Assembly (NCBI GenBank): GCA_016712865.1
Contig: JADJQH010000008.1
Location: 1,178,001 to 1,242,000, forward strand
Direction: 5' to 3'
Length of the DNA: 64,000 bases
Source of the DNA: Dokdonella sp.
Lineage (GTDB): Bacteria > Pseudomonadota > Gammaproteobacteria > Xanthomonadales > Rhodanobacteraceae
Shown here: piece after piece, positions 54,344-63,942 of the stretch
Numbering within the stretch: the stretch's first letter is position 1
Layout: the number at the start of each line of letters is the position of its first letter
The notes under the pieces: generated by a model
Told to the model about the DNA's origin: nothing
The model's database searches: none
What the model saw: only the letters and a program-made list of their open reading frames with translations
Position numbers and translations under genes: made by a program

Positions 54344-55876
54344 TCAGAACTCGAACTTGATGCCCTGCGCCAGCGGCAGCGCGTCCGAATAGTTGATGGT
54401 GTTGGTTTGGCGGCGCATGTAGACCTTCCAGGCATCCGAGCCGGATTCGCGGCCACCGCCGGTTTCCTTCTCGCCACCAAACGCACCGCCGATTTCCGCA
54501 CCCGAGGTGCCGATGTTGACGTTGGCAATGCCGCAATCCGAACCGGCCGCCGACAGGTACTGCTCACCCGCCTTCAGGTTCTGCGTGAAGATGGCCGAGG
54601 ATAATCCTTGCGGCACTGCGTTCTGCAGTTCGATGGCCTGGTCCAGGGTCTTGAACGGCATCACGTAGAGGATGGGTGCAAAGGTTTCGGTCTGCACGAC
54701 CTCGTCGGAGTTTTTCAGGCCGGTGACGATGGTCGGCAGCACGAAGTTGCCCTTGCCCTCGATGGCTGCACCGCCGGTTTCAACCTTGCCGCCGCTGGCC
54801 TTGGCCCTTTCGATTGCAGCAAGATAGCCCTTCACCGCATCCTGGCTGTTGAGCGGACCCATCAGCGTGGTGGCGAGCGTCGGGTCGCCGATCTTCTTTT
54901 CGACCTGCTTGTAGGCCTTGACCAGGCTGGCAACCACGTCGTCATGGATTGCTTCGTGCACGAACACGCGACGCGTGGAGGTGCAGCGCTGGCCGCAGGT
55001 GCCGACCGCGCCGAACACGATGGCCGGAATGGCCAGCTTCAAGTCCGCACTTTCGTCAACGATGATGGCGTTGTTGCCGCCGAGTTCCAGCAGCGAGCGA
55101 CCCATGCGCTGCGCGATGCGCTCGCCGACCAGGCGACCGACCTTGGTCGATCCTGTGAAGCTGATCAGCGGAATGCGCTTGTCGTCAACGAAGGTCTGCG
55201 CTAGTTCCGTACCGGCATCGTTGAACAGGAAGAAAATGTCCGGGAAGCCAGCGGCACGCAAGGCCTCGTTGCAGATCTTCATGCTGGCGATGGCCGACAG
55301 CGGCGTCTTCGGCGAGGGCTTCCAGATGGTGATGTCGCCACAGATGGCGGCAAGGAAGGAGTTCCAGGCCCACACCGCAACCGGGAAGTTGAACGCGCTG
55401 ATCACGCCAACCAGTCCAACGGGATGCCATTGCTCGTACATGCGATGGCCGGGGCGCTCGGAATGCATGGTGTAGCCGTACAGCATGCGCGACTGACCGA
55501 CGGCGAAATCGGCGATGTCGATCATTTCCTGCACTTCGCCATCGCCTTCCGGCTTGATCTTGCCCATCTCCAGGGCAACCAGCGAACCCAGTGCATCCTT
55601 GTGCTTGCGCAAGGCCTCACCGCACAGGCGCACGGCCTCGCCGCGACGCGGAGCCGGCGTGGTGCGCCAGATCGCAAAGGCTTGCTGGGCACGGGTGATG
55701 ATGGTTTCGTAATCGCTCTCGCTGGAGGCATGCACCTCGGCGATCACTTCGTTGGTGCTGGGATTGATCGACTGCAACAGACCGGCGTCACTGGTCTTTG
55801 CCCACTCGCCCTTGCCGAGATAGGTGCCGGAATTGATGGCCGAAAGGCCCAGTGCGTTGAGGATTTGGGTAGTCAT
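54344..55876 (-). CDS. amaB: Aldehyde dehydrogenase, ALDH7 (aminoadipate-semialdehyde) type
   Basis: This NAD(P)-dependent enzyme probably oxidises alpha-aminoadipate semialdehyde in lysine catabolism. The 510-residue protein has [29 protein letters not shown], the Glu motif [11 protein letters not shown], and the catalytic Cys in [17 protein letters not shown], all diagnostic of the ALDH7/antiquitin branch. The C-terminal [20 protein letters not shown] is also typical. ATG 55876 is chosen; the longer frame to 56056 is intergenic. With gcdH in this window it points to the lysine to glutaryl-CoA route. Confidence 0.88.
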   Translation of the reverse strand: MTTQILNALGLSAINSGTYLGKGEWAKTSDAGLLQSINPSTNEVIAEVHASSESDYETIITRAQQAFAIWRTTPAPRRGEAVRLCGEALRKHKDALGSLVALEMGKIKPEGDGEVQEMIDIADFAVGQSRMLYGYTMHSERPGHRMYEQWHPVGLVGVISAFNFPVAVWAWNSFLAAICGDITIWKPSPKTPLSAIASMKICNEALRAAGFPDIFFLFNDAGTELAQTFVDDKRIPLISFTGSTKVGRLVGERIAQRMGRSLLELGGNNAIIVDESADLKLAIPAIVFGAVGTCGQRCTSTRRVFVHEAIHDDVVASLVKAYKQVEKKIGDPTLATTLMGPLNSQDAVKGYLAAIERAKASGGKVETGGAAIEGKGNFVLPTIVTGLKNSDEVVQTETFAPILYVMPFKTLDQAIELQNAVPQGLSSAIFTQNLKAGEQYLSAAGSDCGIANVNIGTSGAEIGGAFGGEKETGGGRESGSDAWKVYMRRQTNTINYSDALPLAQGIKFEF

Positions 55877-56367
55877 GGGAACTCCAGAATGAAAACAGGG
55901 CGGCGGCGTCAGGCGCCTGCACGAAATGGGGATGGACCAGTAACGCTCAAGCCAGGCACCGGCAGGGTTCCGCCAGGCTCTTGGGGATACTCTGATTTTG
56001 CTCGTCATCCCGGAATCGCAAAGCGATGTCCGGGATCCAGTGCCTTTGCACTTCAACGGGTTGGGACAAAGTCACTGGGTTCCCGCCTTCGCGGGAACGA
56101 CGAAAACCAAGGTTGATCAGGTTTTCCTGGGTCGATTGGCCGGGAAAAACCGCGAAAATCAGCCGCACAGGATAAATCAAAGCGCCCAAAACCGGAACTG
56201 CAAGCCTTTCATTCCTGCGCTCGCCCCCAGCTCAGACGAGAACGGCTTCTGCAGGAGTCCCTTCAGGGCCGATGCGCCTGTCGAAGCGGCTGTTGTAGGA
56301 GGCCCCCTTCGTCGAGCTCAGGACAGGTTTCAGGGCCGATGCTCTCGCGCGGAGTCACCGCCGTGCA
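55877..56367. repeat. REP-rich intergenic region
   Basis: The region contains an inverted pair TCATCCCGGAATCGCAAAGC and GATGTCCGGGAT, plus GGTTCCCGCCTTCGCGGGAA (hairpin). Also present are two REP-type units with CAGGAGTCCCTTCAGGGCCG and TAGGAGGCCCCCTTCGTCGA. I see no gene or clear promoter for the aldehyde dehydrogenase. Confidence 0.65.
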
Positions 56368-57678
56368 TCAGGCAGGTTTCCGCCGAAATGCATAGATCAC
56401 GCTGCCCACCAGCACGGCTGCGGCGCCCATGGCCAGGTTTTCGATGGTGGCACTGGCCAACAGGCCAAGCGAAAGCACGATGGCACTGAGCGGAATCAGC
56501 GGGCCGCCCGGCAAGCGCAGCACATCCGCGCGTTCGGGCTCGCGGCGCGCCAACACGAGCACCGAGCCGGCAGTCGCCAGATAGGCAAACAATCGCGCGA
56601 TCACCGACAGCAGGGCCAGTTGCACGAACGAACCGCTCAAGGCCATGGCCAGTGCCACGGCGGTCTGCACCAGGATCGCAGCTGCCGGTGTGCGCCACTG
56701 CGGATGCAAGCGTGCGAACACGGCAGGCAGGAAGCCGTCCACGGCCATCGCGTAGAGGTAGCGTGGGCCGAACAATGTGGAATTGAAGATGGTTCCGAGT
56801 ATCGATACTGCGGCACCCACGGTGAGCAACAGGGCCGCGCCTTGCCCGGCAAACACGGCCGCCGCTTCCGCCAACGGCGTTTTTGCCTGCGCAAGGCCGG
56901 GCAGGGTGCCCTGGGCGACAAACTGCACCAGCACATAAATCGTGGTGACGATGGCGATCATGCTGAGCAGCGCAAACGGCACATCACGCTTTGGGTTGCG
57001 ATACTCGCCCGCGGCGGCTGGGGTGTTCTCGAAGCCGGCATAGGCAAACAGCAGCAGTAGCGCAGCTTCGCCGAGTTTCTTCCCGTCGACATGCGGCAAG
57101 CCGCTTGGCTTGGCCATGGTCCAGTCGATGAAGCCGATGCCGTAGACGATGAAGAAAAGCAGCGGCAGCAGTTTGGCGATGGTCAGGATGGTGCCGGCGC
57201 GCGCTGCGCTGCGCACGCCAATCAGGTTGATCCAAGCCAGCAATGCCAGTGCACCGACGATGATCAGTGTGCGCGTCAGTCCGCTTGCGGCCTGCGGCCA
57301 GAAATGCGTTATCGCCAGCGCCAGACCATTGCTCAAGGCAGCCACCGAGGTGATGCGCGTCAACAGTGACATCCAGCCGGCCTGGAATCCGATGAAGGGC
57401 CCGAATGCCGTGCGTGCGTAGAGATAGGCCCCGCCGGGTTTGTCGAAATGGCTGGCGGCCGCGGCATAGCAGAGCACCAGCAAGGCTACGGCGAATCCGG
57501 CCAGCAGGATGGCCCAGATGCTGGCACCGGCCAACAACGCCGCAGCGGCAGCCGGAAGCAGGTAGATTCCGCTGCCGATCACGTCATTGATGGACAAGGC
57601 GACGATCTGCCAGCGACCCACCTCTCGGCGCATGCCGGTTTCAGCATTTACCTGCGAAGCGGGTTTGGATTCAGGCAT
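56368..57678 (-). CDS. APC family amino acid permease
   Basis: This inner-membrane amino acid transporter of 436 residues has about 12 hydrophobic helices. The first reads WQIVALSINDVIGSGIYLLP, the unwound TM1 substrate-binding motif (GSGIY) of the amino acid-polyamine-organocation family. FAYAGFENTPAAAGEYRNPK is the TM6 region with its conserved glutamate. The substrate is not evident. It is the last gene of the minus-strand cluster with the DAACS symporter and dipeptide epimerase and is separated from the former by a tandem repeat. Confidence 0.88.
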   Translation of the reverse strand: MPESKPASQVNAETGMRREVGRWQIVALSINDVIGSGIYLLPAAAAALLAGASIWAILLAGFAVALLVLCYAAAASHFDKPGGAYLYARTAFGPFIGFQAGWMSLLTRITSVAALSNGLALAITHFWPQAASGLTRTLIIVGALALLAWINLIGVRSAARAGTILTIAKLLPLLFFIVYGIGFIDWTMAKPSGLPHVDGKKLGEAALLLLFAYAGFENTPAAAGEYRNPKRDVPFALLSMIAIVTTIYVLVQFVAQGTLPGLAQAKTPLAEAAAVFAGQGAALLLTVGAAVSILGTIFNSTLFGPRYLYAMAVDGFLPAVFARLHPQWRTPAAAILVQTAVALAMALSGSFVQLALLSVIARLFAYLATAGSVLVLARREPERADVLRLPGGPLIPLSAIVLSLGLLASATIENLAMGAAAVLVGSVIYAFRRKPA

Positions 57679-57707
57679 GGTGCTTGAGGGAACCCGTTGT
57701 GATTCCG

Positions 57708-57930
57708 CTCATGGTTCGACTGGCTCACCACGAACGGAAGGGTTGGGAATCCGCTCATGGTTCGACTGGCTCACCACGAACGGAAGGGTTGGGAATCCGC
57801 TCATGGTTCGACTGGCTCACCACGAACGGAAGGGTTGGGAATCCGCTCATGGTTCGACTGGCTCACCACGAACGGATTCAGGCTCACCACGAACGGATTC
57901 AATTTCACCACGAGCGGATTCACGCTCGCC
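57708..57930. repeat. 46-bp tandem repeat array (CACCACGAACGG family)
   Basis: Units begin at 57708, 57754, 57800 and 57846 with CTCATGGTTCGACTGGCTCA, then CCACGAACGGAAGGGTTGGG and AATCCG. Two shorter degenerate units follow to about 57930. The array runs into the 3' end of the DAACS gene and supplies its stop codon. Read on the minus strand it encodes RGEPVEP-type peptides. Confidence 0.92.
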
Positions 57931-59145
57931 ATTGGCCACGATGCTGTTGGCGGTGAGGTCCGCACTCACGTTGCCGACCGTGGCAAACACATCCGGGATG
58001 GTATCGACGGCGAGCAACAATGCCAGTGGCTCCAGCGGCAGGCCCAATGCCGAAGCCACCGGCATGTTGGTGGCCATGAAGCTGACTTGGCCCGGCAAGC
58101 CTACCGAGCCGAGGCTGATGACCACGGCCAGCACGACGGCTATGCCCATCTGCATCACGCCGACATCGATGCCATACAACCAGGCGATGAATGCGGAAAC
58201 CACGATGTACTGGATGGGACTGGTGATGCGAAACAGAGAAACCGCCATGGGCAGCACCAATGCGGATGCAGCGCGCGGGTGATCGAGACGTTCGCGTGCG
58301 CTCTCCAGCATGGCCGGCAGGGTTGCCAGGGAGGACTGGGTGCTGGCAGCAACGATTTGGGCGGGCAGGATGGCCGGCACCCAGCGACGCAGGCGCTCGC
58401 CACCAACCAGCACCGCAATCGGGTACAGCAACAAGGTCACTGCCACGTAGATCGAACTGAGGATGACCACGTACCAGCCCAGCGCGCTGAGCACGCTGCT
58501 GCCGGCCTTGGCGCACACCGCGAGTACCAGTGCAAACACGCCGAGCGGTGCCGCCCACAGCACCCAATGCACGATCACGATCATCACATCGGCGATGGTC
58601 TGGAAGAATTCGAGCATGCGTTGATGGCGGGTGGCATCGATGCGGGTCAGGGCAAAGCCGAAGAACAGCGCGAACACGACCAGCGGCAACATGGCGCTCT
58701 GCGCGGCGGCGGCGATGGCGTTGCTGGGAATGACGGTTGCGAACCAGTCGGCGAGATTGGTCGGAGCACTCAGGCTGCTGGCGGCGGGAATCGAGGCACG
58801 CAGGTGGTCGAGCAGGTTGGCGTCGCGCGGCAGCCACGAAAAGGCCATGGGAGCCGAGAGTGCGGCAAACACGCCGCCTCCGGCGAGCAGCAGCGCAAAC
58901 GTGACCAGGGCGCGCCGCGCGATGCGTCCGGATGCGGCGGCATCACGGGTGGCGCTGACCCCGACGATGACCAATGCCAACACCAGCGGCACCACGGTCA
59001 TCTGCAGGGCATTCAGCCACAGTCGGCCGATGGGTTGGGCAATGTCGGCGGCGCGCGTGGCCAGTGCCGGATCAAGCCAAGCGAGCAGCAGGCCGACGAG
59101 TGCGCCGAGGATCAACCCAAGCAGTATGCGGGCGGTATTGCTCAT
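57847..59145 (-). CDS. Dicarboxylate/amino acid:cation symporter (DAACS, GltP/DctA-like)
   Basis: This sodium- or proton-coupled importer of glutamate, aspartate or C4-dicarboxylates has 432 residues. Family features are the hairpin serine stretch VAASTQSSLATLPAML (usually SSSATLP) and the TM7/TM8 region VSFMATNMPVASALGLPLEP to VDTIPDVFATVGNVSADLTA (usual NMDGT and TVxNVxGD equivalents). The last 25 or so residues (GERESARGEIESVRGEPESV and so on) are translated tandem repeat. In context it would import glutamate. Start ATG 59145. Confidence 0.9.
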   Translation of the reverse strand: MSNTARILLGLILGALVGLLLAWLDPALATRAADIAQPIGRLWLNALQMTVVPLVLALVIVGVSATRDAAASGRIARRALVTFALLLAGGGVFAALSAPMAFSWLPRDANLLDHLRASIPAASSLSAPTNLADWFATVIPSNAIAAAAQSAMLPLVVFALFFGFALTRIDATRHQRMLEFFQTIADVMIVIVHWVLWAAPLGVFALVLAVCAKAGSSVLSALGWYVVILSSIYVAVTLLLYPIAVLVGGERLRRWVPAILPAQIVAASTQSSLATLPAMLESARERLDHPRAASALVLPMAVSLFRITSPIQYIVVSAFIAWLYGIDVGVMQMGIAVVLAVVISLGSVGLPGQVSFMATNMPVASALGLPLEPLALLLAVDTIPDVFATVGNVSADLTANSIVANGERESARGEIESVRGEPESVRGEPVEP

Positions 59146-59200
59146 GTGGATTGCTCAGTGATTGACGGGGTGGTGCAGCGAACTCGCTTGCGCTTGCTCA

Positions 59201-60073
59201 TCATGGTTCGTGCAGGTTGCGCACGCGCTCGAGGTTTGCCTCCAGGCGACTGAGGCGATCCCCACCGTTTTCGCAAAGCAAGATGAACAGCATGTCCAGC
59301 AAGTGGCGCAGCGCAGTCTGGTAGAGCAGGGGTTCGATGTGGGCGCGCTCATCGTGCGCCGAGACAAGCAGGGAATGATCGGCCAGGTTGCGCAAGGGAT
59401 TGGCGGTGTGCCGGGTGACCGAGATGAGCTTGCCGCGACGCTCGCGAAACTGGCGACCGATCTTGGCCAGTGCCGGTTGCTGGCCGTGTTCCGAGAACAT
59501 CAGCAGCACGTCGCCGGCATCGGCGCAGGATATGGCGGTGGTCATCAGCACGGCATCGAAATGATGCACGGTGAGGAAGTCGAGCAGGGACAGGCGCATG
59601 GCGAAGGCGCGTGCCGGGATGCCATCCTCGCCGAGTCCAAACACGAACACCTTGCCGGCCTTGTGGATGGCGCTGGCGATCTGGTTCACCTTCGAGGACG
59701 GGTTGATCACCCGCGTTTCCTGCTCGGCCAGCGACTTGCTGTGCCAGAGGCTTTCCGCAAGGGCAGCATGCGCATCCTTGCGAGCCGGTTCGGCACTGGC
59801 GGCAGGCTCGTTGCCATCGCCACGGGCGATGGATTCACCGATCGAGAATTTGAGATCCGGGTATCCCTTGAAGCCCAGCTTCTGGCTGAACTTGACCACG
59901 CTCGACTGGCTGATCTTGAGCGCATTGGCCAGTTGCTGCGAGGAATAGTCGCGCAGGAAATGCGCTTCCTCCAGGATGAAGTCGGCAATACGTCGCTCGA
60001 TGGCCGACATCTGGTCACGCTCGGCGCGGATCTTCAGCAGCGGCGACATGTGAATCTCGCGGCCATCGGCCAT
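59201..60073 (-). CDS. RpiR/MurR family transcriptional regulator
   Basis: This 290-residue regulator has an N-terminal helix-turn-helix (about 8-85: SAIERRIADFILEEAHFLRD, SSQQLANALKISQSSVVKFS, QKLGFKGYPDLKFSI). A C-terminal SIS sugar-phosphate-binding domain (about 125-260) contains ASAIHKAGKVFVFGLGEDGI and LISVTRHTANPL. RpiR/MurR members commonly sense phosphosugars such as MurNAc-6-P. Lying between the epimerase and the glutamate symporter, it is the likely controller of this cluster. Start ATG 60073 has GAAAGGACAC upstream. Confidence 0.92.
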   Translation of the reverse strand: MADGREIHMSPLLKIRAERDQMSAIERRIADFILEEAHFLRDYSSQQLANALKISQSSVVKFSQKLGFKGYPDLKFSIGESIARGDGNEPAASAEPARKDAHAALAESLWHSKSLAEQETRVINPSSKVNQIASAIHKAGKVFVFGLGEDGIPARAFAMRLSLLDFLTVHHFDAVLMTTAISCADAGDVLLMFSEHGQQPALAKIGRQFRERRGKLISVTRHTANPLRNLADHSLLVSAHDERAHIEPLLYQTALRHLLDMLFILLCENGGDRLSRLEANLERVRNLHEP

Positions 60074-60175
60074 GGCATGTGTCCTTTCGATCCTGCTTCG
60101 GCTGGATGAAGCCGTGCTTGCAAATTGCGTATGGCTGGAGGGTGGAGGAGCATCGTATCGCTGTCCGGCACTGGC

Positions 60176-61270
60176 CTATGCCACCAGTTCCAGTCCGCGA
60201 ATTTCGCGGATGCCAAGTCCGGGGGCATCGGTCACGCTGATTTCCGAGTCGTTGAAGAGTACTCCGCCATCGACCGGATTGAACGCGCACAGGGAAGGTC
60301 CGTCGAGGTCGATCTTGGTGATGGCGTGGGATTTGGCCACCGCCAGATGCACGGCCGCCGCCACGCTGATGCTGCCTTCCAGCATGCAGCCGATCATGCA
60401 ATCCACGCCGTAGATGGCGGCGATGTCGGCAATGCGGATGGCATTGGACAGGCCGCCGGTTTTCATCAGCTTGATGTTGACGATGTCCGCCGCGCGCATG
60501 CGGATCAGTTCGATTACTTCCATCGGCCCGAACACGCTCTCATCGGCCATCACCGGCGTGTGCACGCGTTCGGTGATGTATTTCATGCCATCAAGGTCGT
60601 GTGCCTTGACCGGTTGTTCAACCAGTTCCAGGCGCACGCCGGCATCTTCCAGGGTTTGCAGCGCGTACACGGCTTGCTTTGCGGTCCAGCCCTGGTTGGC
60701 ATCCAGGCGCAGCAGGGCGCGGCCTTCCACGGCGGCATAGATGGCCTTGACCCGCTCGATGTCGACGCCGATGTCCTTGCCGACCTTGATCTTGAGTGAC
60801 TCGAAGCCGCGTTCCACCGCTGCCATGGAGTCGGCCACCATCTTGTCGATGTAATCCACGCTGATGGTGATGTCGGTGGTGATGACCGGGTCGCCACCGC
60901 CGAGCAGGCGGTACAATGGCGCGTTGTACAACTGTCCCCACAGGTCGTAGATGGCAATCTCGACGGCCGCCTTGGCGCTGGAGTTCTTTTCCATCGCGCC
61001 CTGGATCAGGTGGGTCAGATGGTTGAGGTCGGCGATTTCATGTCCAACCAGGCGTGGCGAAATGTAGTGGCGGATCGCCTCGATGATGGAACCGTGGGTG
61101 TCGCCGGTGATGACGGCAGTGGCCGGCGCCTCGCCATAACCGACATGGCCACTGTCGGTGTTGACCATGACCACGATGTCTTCGACCTGGTCAACGCTGC
61201 GCAGGGCAGTCTTGAACGGAGTCTTGAGCGGTACGCGCAACATGCCGAAACGGATGTCGGTGATCTTCAT
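60176..61270 (-). CDS. L-Ala-D/L-Glu (dipeptide) epimerase, enolase superfamily
   Basis: This enzyme epimerises murein-derived L-Ala-D-Glu to L-Ala-L-Glu so that it can be hydrolysed and catabolised. The 364-residue protein has the muconate-lactonising-type catalytic set: KxK at Lys160/Lys162 (SLKIKVGK), metal ligands Asp190 (LLRLDANQGW), Glu218 (LVEQP) and Asp243 (VMADESVFG), and Lys267 (NIKLMKTGG). These match the numbering of B. subtilis YkfB within one residue. Its ATG overlaps the NlpC/P60 stop by 4 bp. Substrate specificity is inferred from these residues and the neighbour. Confidence 0.9.
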   Translation of the reverse strand: MKITDIRFGMLRVPLKTPFKTALRSVDQVEDIVVMVNTDSGHVGYGEAPATAVITGDTHGSIIEAIRHYISPRLVGHEIADLNHLTHLIQGAMEKNSSAKAAVEIAIYDLWGQLYNAPLYRLLGGGDPVITTDITISVDYIDKMVADSMAAVERGFESLKIKVGKDIGVDIERVKAIYAAVEGRALLRLDANQGWTAKQAVYALQTLEDAGVRLELVEQPVKAHDLDGMKYITERVHTPVMADESVFGPMEVIELIRMRAADIVNIKLMKTGGLSNAIRIADIAAIYGVDCMIGCMLEGSISVAAAVHLAVAKSHAITKIDLDGPSLCAFNPVDGGVLFNDSEISVTDAPGLGIREIRGLELVA

Positions 61271-62697
61271 GGCTTGCCTGCTGTTTGCGTGGCTGGGGCG
61301 GGGCGCATGTGCACGATGCTGCGCATGCGCTCGGCATAGGTATGGGTGTCGTCGAATTGCAAGGGCATCAGCGGCGTCACCGAAACCGCGTTGAGTGGAA
61401 CCCGCGCCATGCTGCCGTCCGCACGGTGGTAGCTGATTCCGGTGGTGTCGTGGATCACCCAGGGATCACCATCGATCGAGCCGATGACCAGCATTACGTG
61501 GCCGGGAATGTAGACAAGATCGCCGACCCTGCTTTCGCGCGCGGCGCGGCTGCGCTCGGCGCTGTCGTCGGCTTCCTGGAATACCCGCTTGGCGAATGCG
61601 GGGCTCACGCCCTGGTCGCTGGTGTTGCGCGGCATCTGCACGCCCATGCTGCGATACACCTCGGCAACGAAACCGCTGCAATCGCGTCCCTCGTAGGCAT
61701 GCCCCCAGCCGTAGCGTTCACCAAGGAACTTGAAGGCTTGGCGGATGATGTTGGCGGGAGTCAGCGCCAGGTAATCGGCGCTGGAGTCGGCATGTTTTTG
61801 CAGCAGGGCGGGTGCGAAGGCGAGCGATCCATCCGGCAGGCGAACCGGCAACTCGATCACATGCGATGAATAGGGATGCTGGCCATTGACCGGTGTGTCC
61901 GCCGGCCAATCGGCCAGCACGGGCACGCGCACGCCCATGTCCAGTTTCAGTTGCGAAAGTGCCGGCTGCTCGCGGGTGAATACGGTATGCACGTCGGCGC
62001 CAGTGATGATGCGATAGGGCGCCTTGCCCGCGTAGCCGAGCACCTGGTCCCGGCTGCCGATGGCAACGAAGGCTTTCCGGATCCACGCGGCATAGCGGGG
62101 CGTGATCACGAACCACCATTGGTGATCACCGCTTTCGTGCGCAACGACCAGCGGCGTGCCGGGAAACACCGCGCTTTCCTGGAATCTGTCGATGTCGGTG
62201 TCATCGTTCGAGCGGAACACCCGCAGCGTGGTCGGGAAGGCGCGCAGGTCGGCGCGCCGGACCACCATGCCGAAGCGAGTCGCTTGCGAAGCGGCAATGC
62301 CATCGAGCCAGCGGTTGTCGGCAATGGCTTGCAGGCGGGCCGGGTCCACCGGTTTGCCTTCCTCGTCGTACACCGTGGACTGCGGCAACTGGGCGAAATT
62401 CTCGATCCAGTCGCGCACCTGGTTTCCGTCCAGCGTATCCGGCGTGGCGCCGAGGTCATGCATGGAGTCGTCCTCGCGCATCAGGCGGACGTTCTGCGCG
62501 TTGATGGCCTGTCGATCCATGATGGGTTGATCGGCCTGGGTTTGGCGGGCGATCCAGTAGTCGGCCGTCAGCTGACCTTCCGTGACTCCGGCCACGCCAA
62601 GCGCAGTCGACTCGCGCGCGGCCAGTGGTGTCAGCGGCAATGCCAGTGCAAGCGCCATCACGATTCGCATTGCAAGCAAGGGATGGCGGGTCTTCAT
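61267..62697 (-). CDS. Exported SH3-domain NlpC/P60 murein peptidase
   Basis: This is a predicted gamma-D-glutamyl-L-diamino acid endopeptidase acting on cell-wall peptides, like YkfC. The 476-residue protein has a signal peptide (RIVMALALALPLTPLAARES), bacterial SH3-like regions at about 140-300 and a C-terminal NlpC/P60 domain with Cys340 (YEGRDCSGFVAEVYRSMGVQ), His400 (LVYIPGHVMLVIG) and His416 (VIHDTTG). It overlaps the DUF819 gene upstream and the epimerase downstream by 4 bp each. The open frame extends on through the DUF819 region, but the signal peptide fixes the start at 62697. Confidence 0.92.
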   Translation of the reverse strand: MKTRHPLLAMRIVMALALALPLTPLAARESTALGVAGVTEGQLTADYWIARQTQADQPIMDRQAINAQNVRLMREDDSMHDLGATPDTLDGNQVRDWIENFAQLPQSTVYDEEGKPVDPARLQAIADNRWLDGIAASQATRFGMVVRRADLRAFPTTLRVFRSNDDTDIDRFQESAVFPGTPLVVAHESGDHQWWFVITPRYAAWIRKAFVAIGSRDQVLGYAGKAPYRIITGADVHTVFTREQPALSQLKLDMGVRVPVLADWPADTPVNGQHPYSSHVIELPVRLPDGSLAFAPALLQKHADSSADYLALTPANIIRQAFKFLGERYGWGHAYEGRDCSGFVAEVYRSMGVQMPRNTSDQGVSPAFAKRVFQEADDSAERSRAARESRVGDLVYIPGHVMLVIGSIDGDPWVIHDTTGISYHRADGSMARVPLNAVSVTPLMPLQFDDTHTYAERMRSIVHMRPAPATQTAGKP

Positions 62698-63845
62698 GGG
62701 AGTGCGAGCCTGGAAAGGATGGACGCCATCAGCAAACCGAAACCGGTGCCGAGTATGTAGCCGAGCAAGGCCAACAGGATGCCGACCGGCACCAGCGAGC
62801 GTGCGTAGCTGGCGGCGAGCAATGGTGTTGCCGCGACACCGCCGATATGTGCCAGGGAAGCAATGCCGCACAGGTAAAGATCGAAGTGGAACAGGCGTGC
62901 CGCGAGGACCAGCAGCACGGCATGCAGGACGATGATGGTCAGGCCGCACAAGAGATACAGCGGTGCATCGCCGATGCCTTCGAAGTTGCTCTGCGAGGCG
63001 AGCACCGCAACCACGGCAATCAGCAGCGCGCTGGAGATGGAGCCGGCGCCTGGATAGCGCGCAAGCGGTGTATGCGCGGCGACCAGGCCAAACCCGGTTG
63101 CCAACAGGATGGTCCAGGTGGTTGCCGAGATCATGCTGCTGGTTGGCAGCAGGCTTGCCAGGGAAGCGCTGCCGGCTGCGACGAACAGGGCCAGTCCAAG
63201 CCAGACCAGCACGCTGTCTCCGCTTGCAGGTGCCTGATCGCGCAACTCGCTCACGCTGAGCTCGGCACTGGATTGCGCGCCTGTCCAGCGATTGAAGGCG
63301 GTGGCCAGGGGCGCTGCCGAAAACAGCACGGCCACCCACAGCGAGTAACCCAGGGCATCGGTCAGCAAGGACATCGCCAGCAGCGAGTCCGACATGCCGA
63401 TGGCCTGCTTCACCGCAACCATGTTGGCCGAGCCGCCGACCCAACTGCCGCTGAGCGCCGCCAGCGGTTGCCAGGCATCGCCGGTCAGCCAGCCGCGATA
63501 CAGAAGGAAGCTGGCAATGAAGGCAATGAACAGGCACAGCGAGGTACAGAAGAACACGGCGAGCACGCGTGGTCCGAGCCGGTAGATGGCACGCAGGTCG
63601 CAATTGATCATGAGCAGGAACAGCAAAGCCGGTACCAGGCGGCTGATCAGGCTGGACTGCGCGGACTTGATCTCCTCGTTGACCTGCCAAAGCCCGGTTG
63701 CGGCCAGGCCGGTGACCAGCAGGTAGGTCAGCACGATGGGTGGCACCACCTTGAAGAACGGCCAGGCGAAGCGCCGTTCCAGCGCCGGGAAAATTCCCGC
63801 GCAGAGCAGCATCAGGGCAAGGTAGGGCGGTACCGTCTGGATCAT
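62694..63845 (-). CDS. DUF819 family membrane protein (YjcL-like)
   Basis: This 383-residue polytopic membrane protein has about ten hydrophobic helices. SGSWVGGSANMVAVKQAIGM and SLLTDALGYSLWVAVLFSAA, with C-terminal IASLAHIGGVAATPLLAASY, are typical of DUF819. Members have been suggested to transport peptides or amino acids; some sit next to murein-recycling enzymes. As first gene of an operon with NlpC/P60 and the epimerase, it may import the muropeptide fragment. It starts at ATG 63845 with AGGGA upstream. Confidence 0.88.
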   Translation of the reverse strand: MIQTVPPYLALMLLCAGIFPALERRFAWPFFKVVPPIVLTYLLVTGLAATGLWQVNEEIKSAQSSLISRLVPALLFLLMINCDLRAIYRLGPRVLAVFFCTSLCLFIAFIASFLLYRGWLTGDAWQPLAALSGSWVGGSANMVAVKQAIGMSDSLLAMSLLTDALGYSLWVAVLFSAAPLATAFNRWTGAQSSAELSVSELRDQAPASGDSVLVWLGLALFVAAGSASLASLLPTSSMISATTWTILLATGFGLVAAHTPLARYPGAGSISSALLIAVVAVLASQSNFEGIGDAPLYLLCGLTIIVLHAVLLVLAARLFHFDLYLCGIASLAHIGGVAATPLLAASYARSLVPVGILLALLGYILGTGFGLLMASILSRLALP

Positions 63846-63914
63846 GTGAATCCCTGTGCTTCCTGCGCCGAATGGTGCGCCGCGGAATAGATGATTCCTG
63901 TGCGAATGATGCGA

Positions 63915-63942
63915 AGCATAAATTATTGACCGTCGATTGCAA
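63915..63942 (-). promoter_or_regulatory. Promoter candidate for the DUF819-NlpC-epimerase operon
   Basis: On the minus strand -35 TTGCAA (63942-63937), a 16-bp spacer and -10 TATGCT (63920-63915) lie about 70 bp upstream of the DUF819 start. The interval is AT-rich compared with the surroundings. No obvious palindromic operator is visible nearby. The window ends 58 bp upstream, so other elements cannot be seen. Confidence 0.4.

Noticed and set aside
57757-59253. 498-residue frame antisense to the DAACS symporter
   Set aside because: It starts in the tandem repeat and opposes a recognisable transporter. It is His/Gln-rich shadow sequence.
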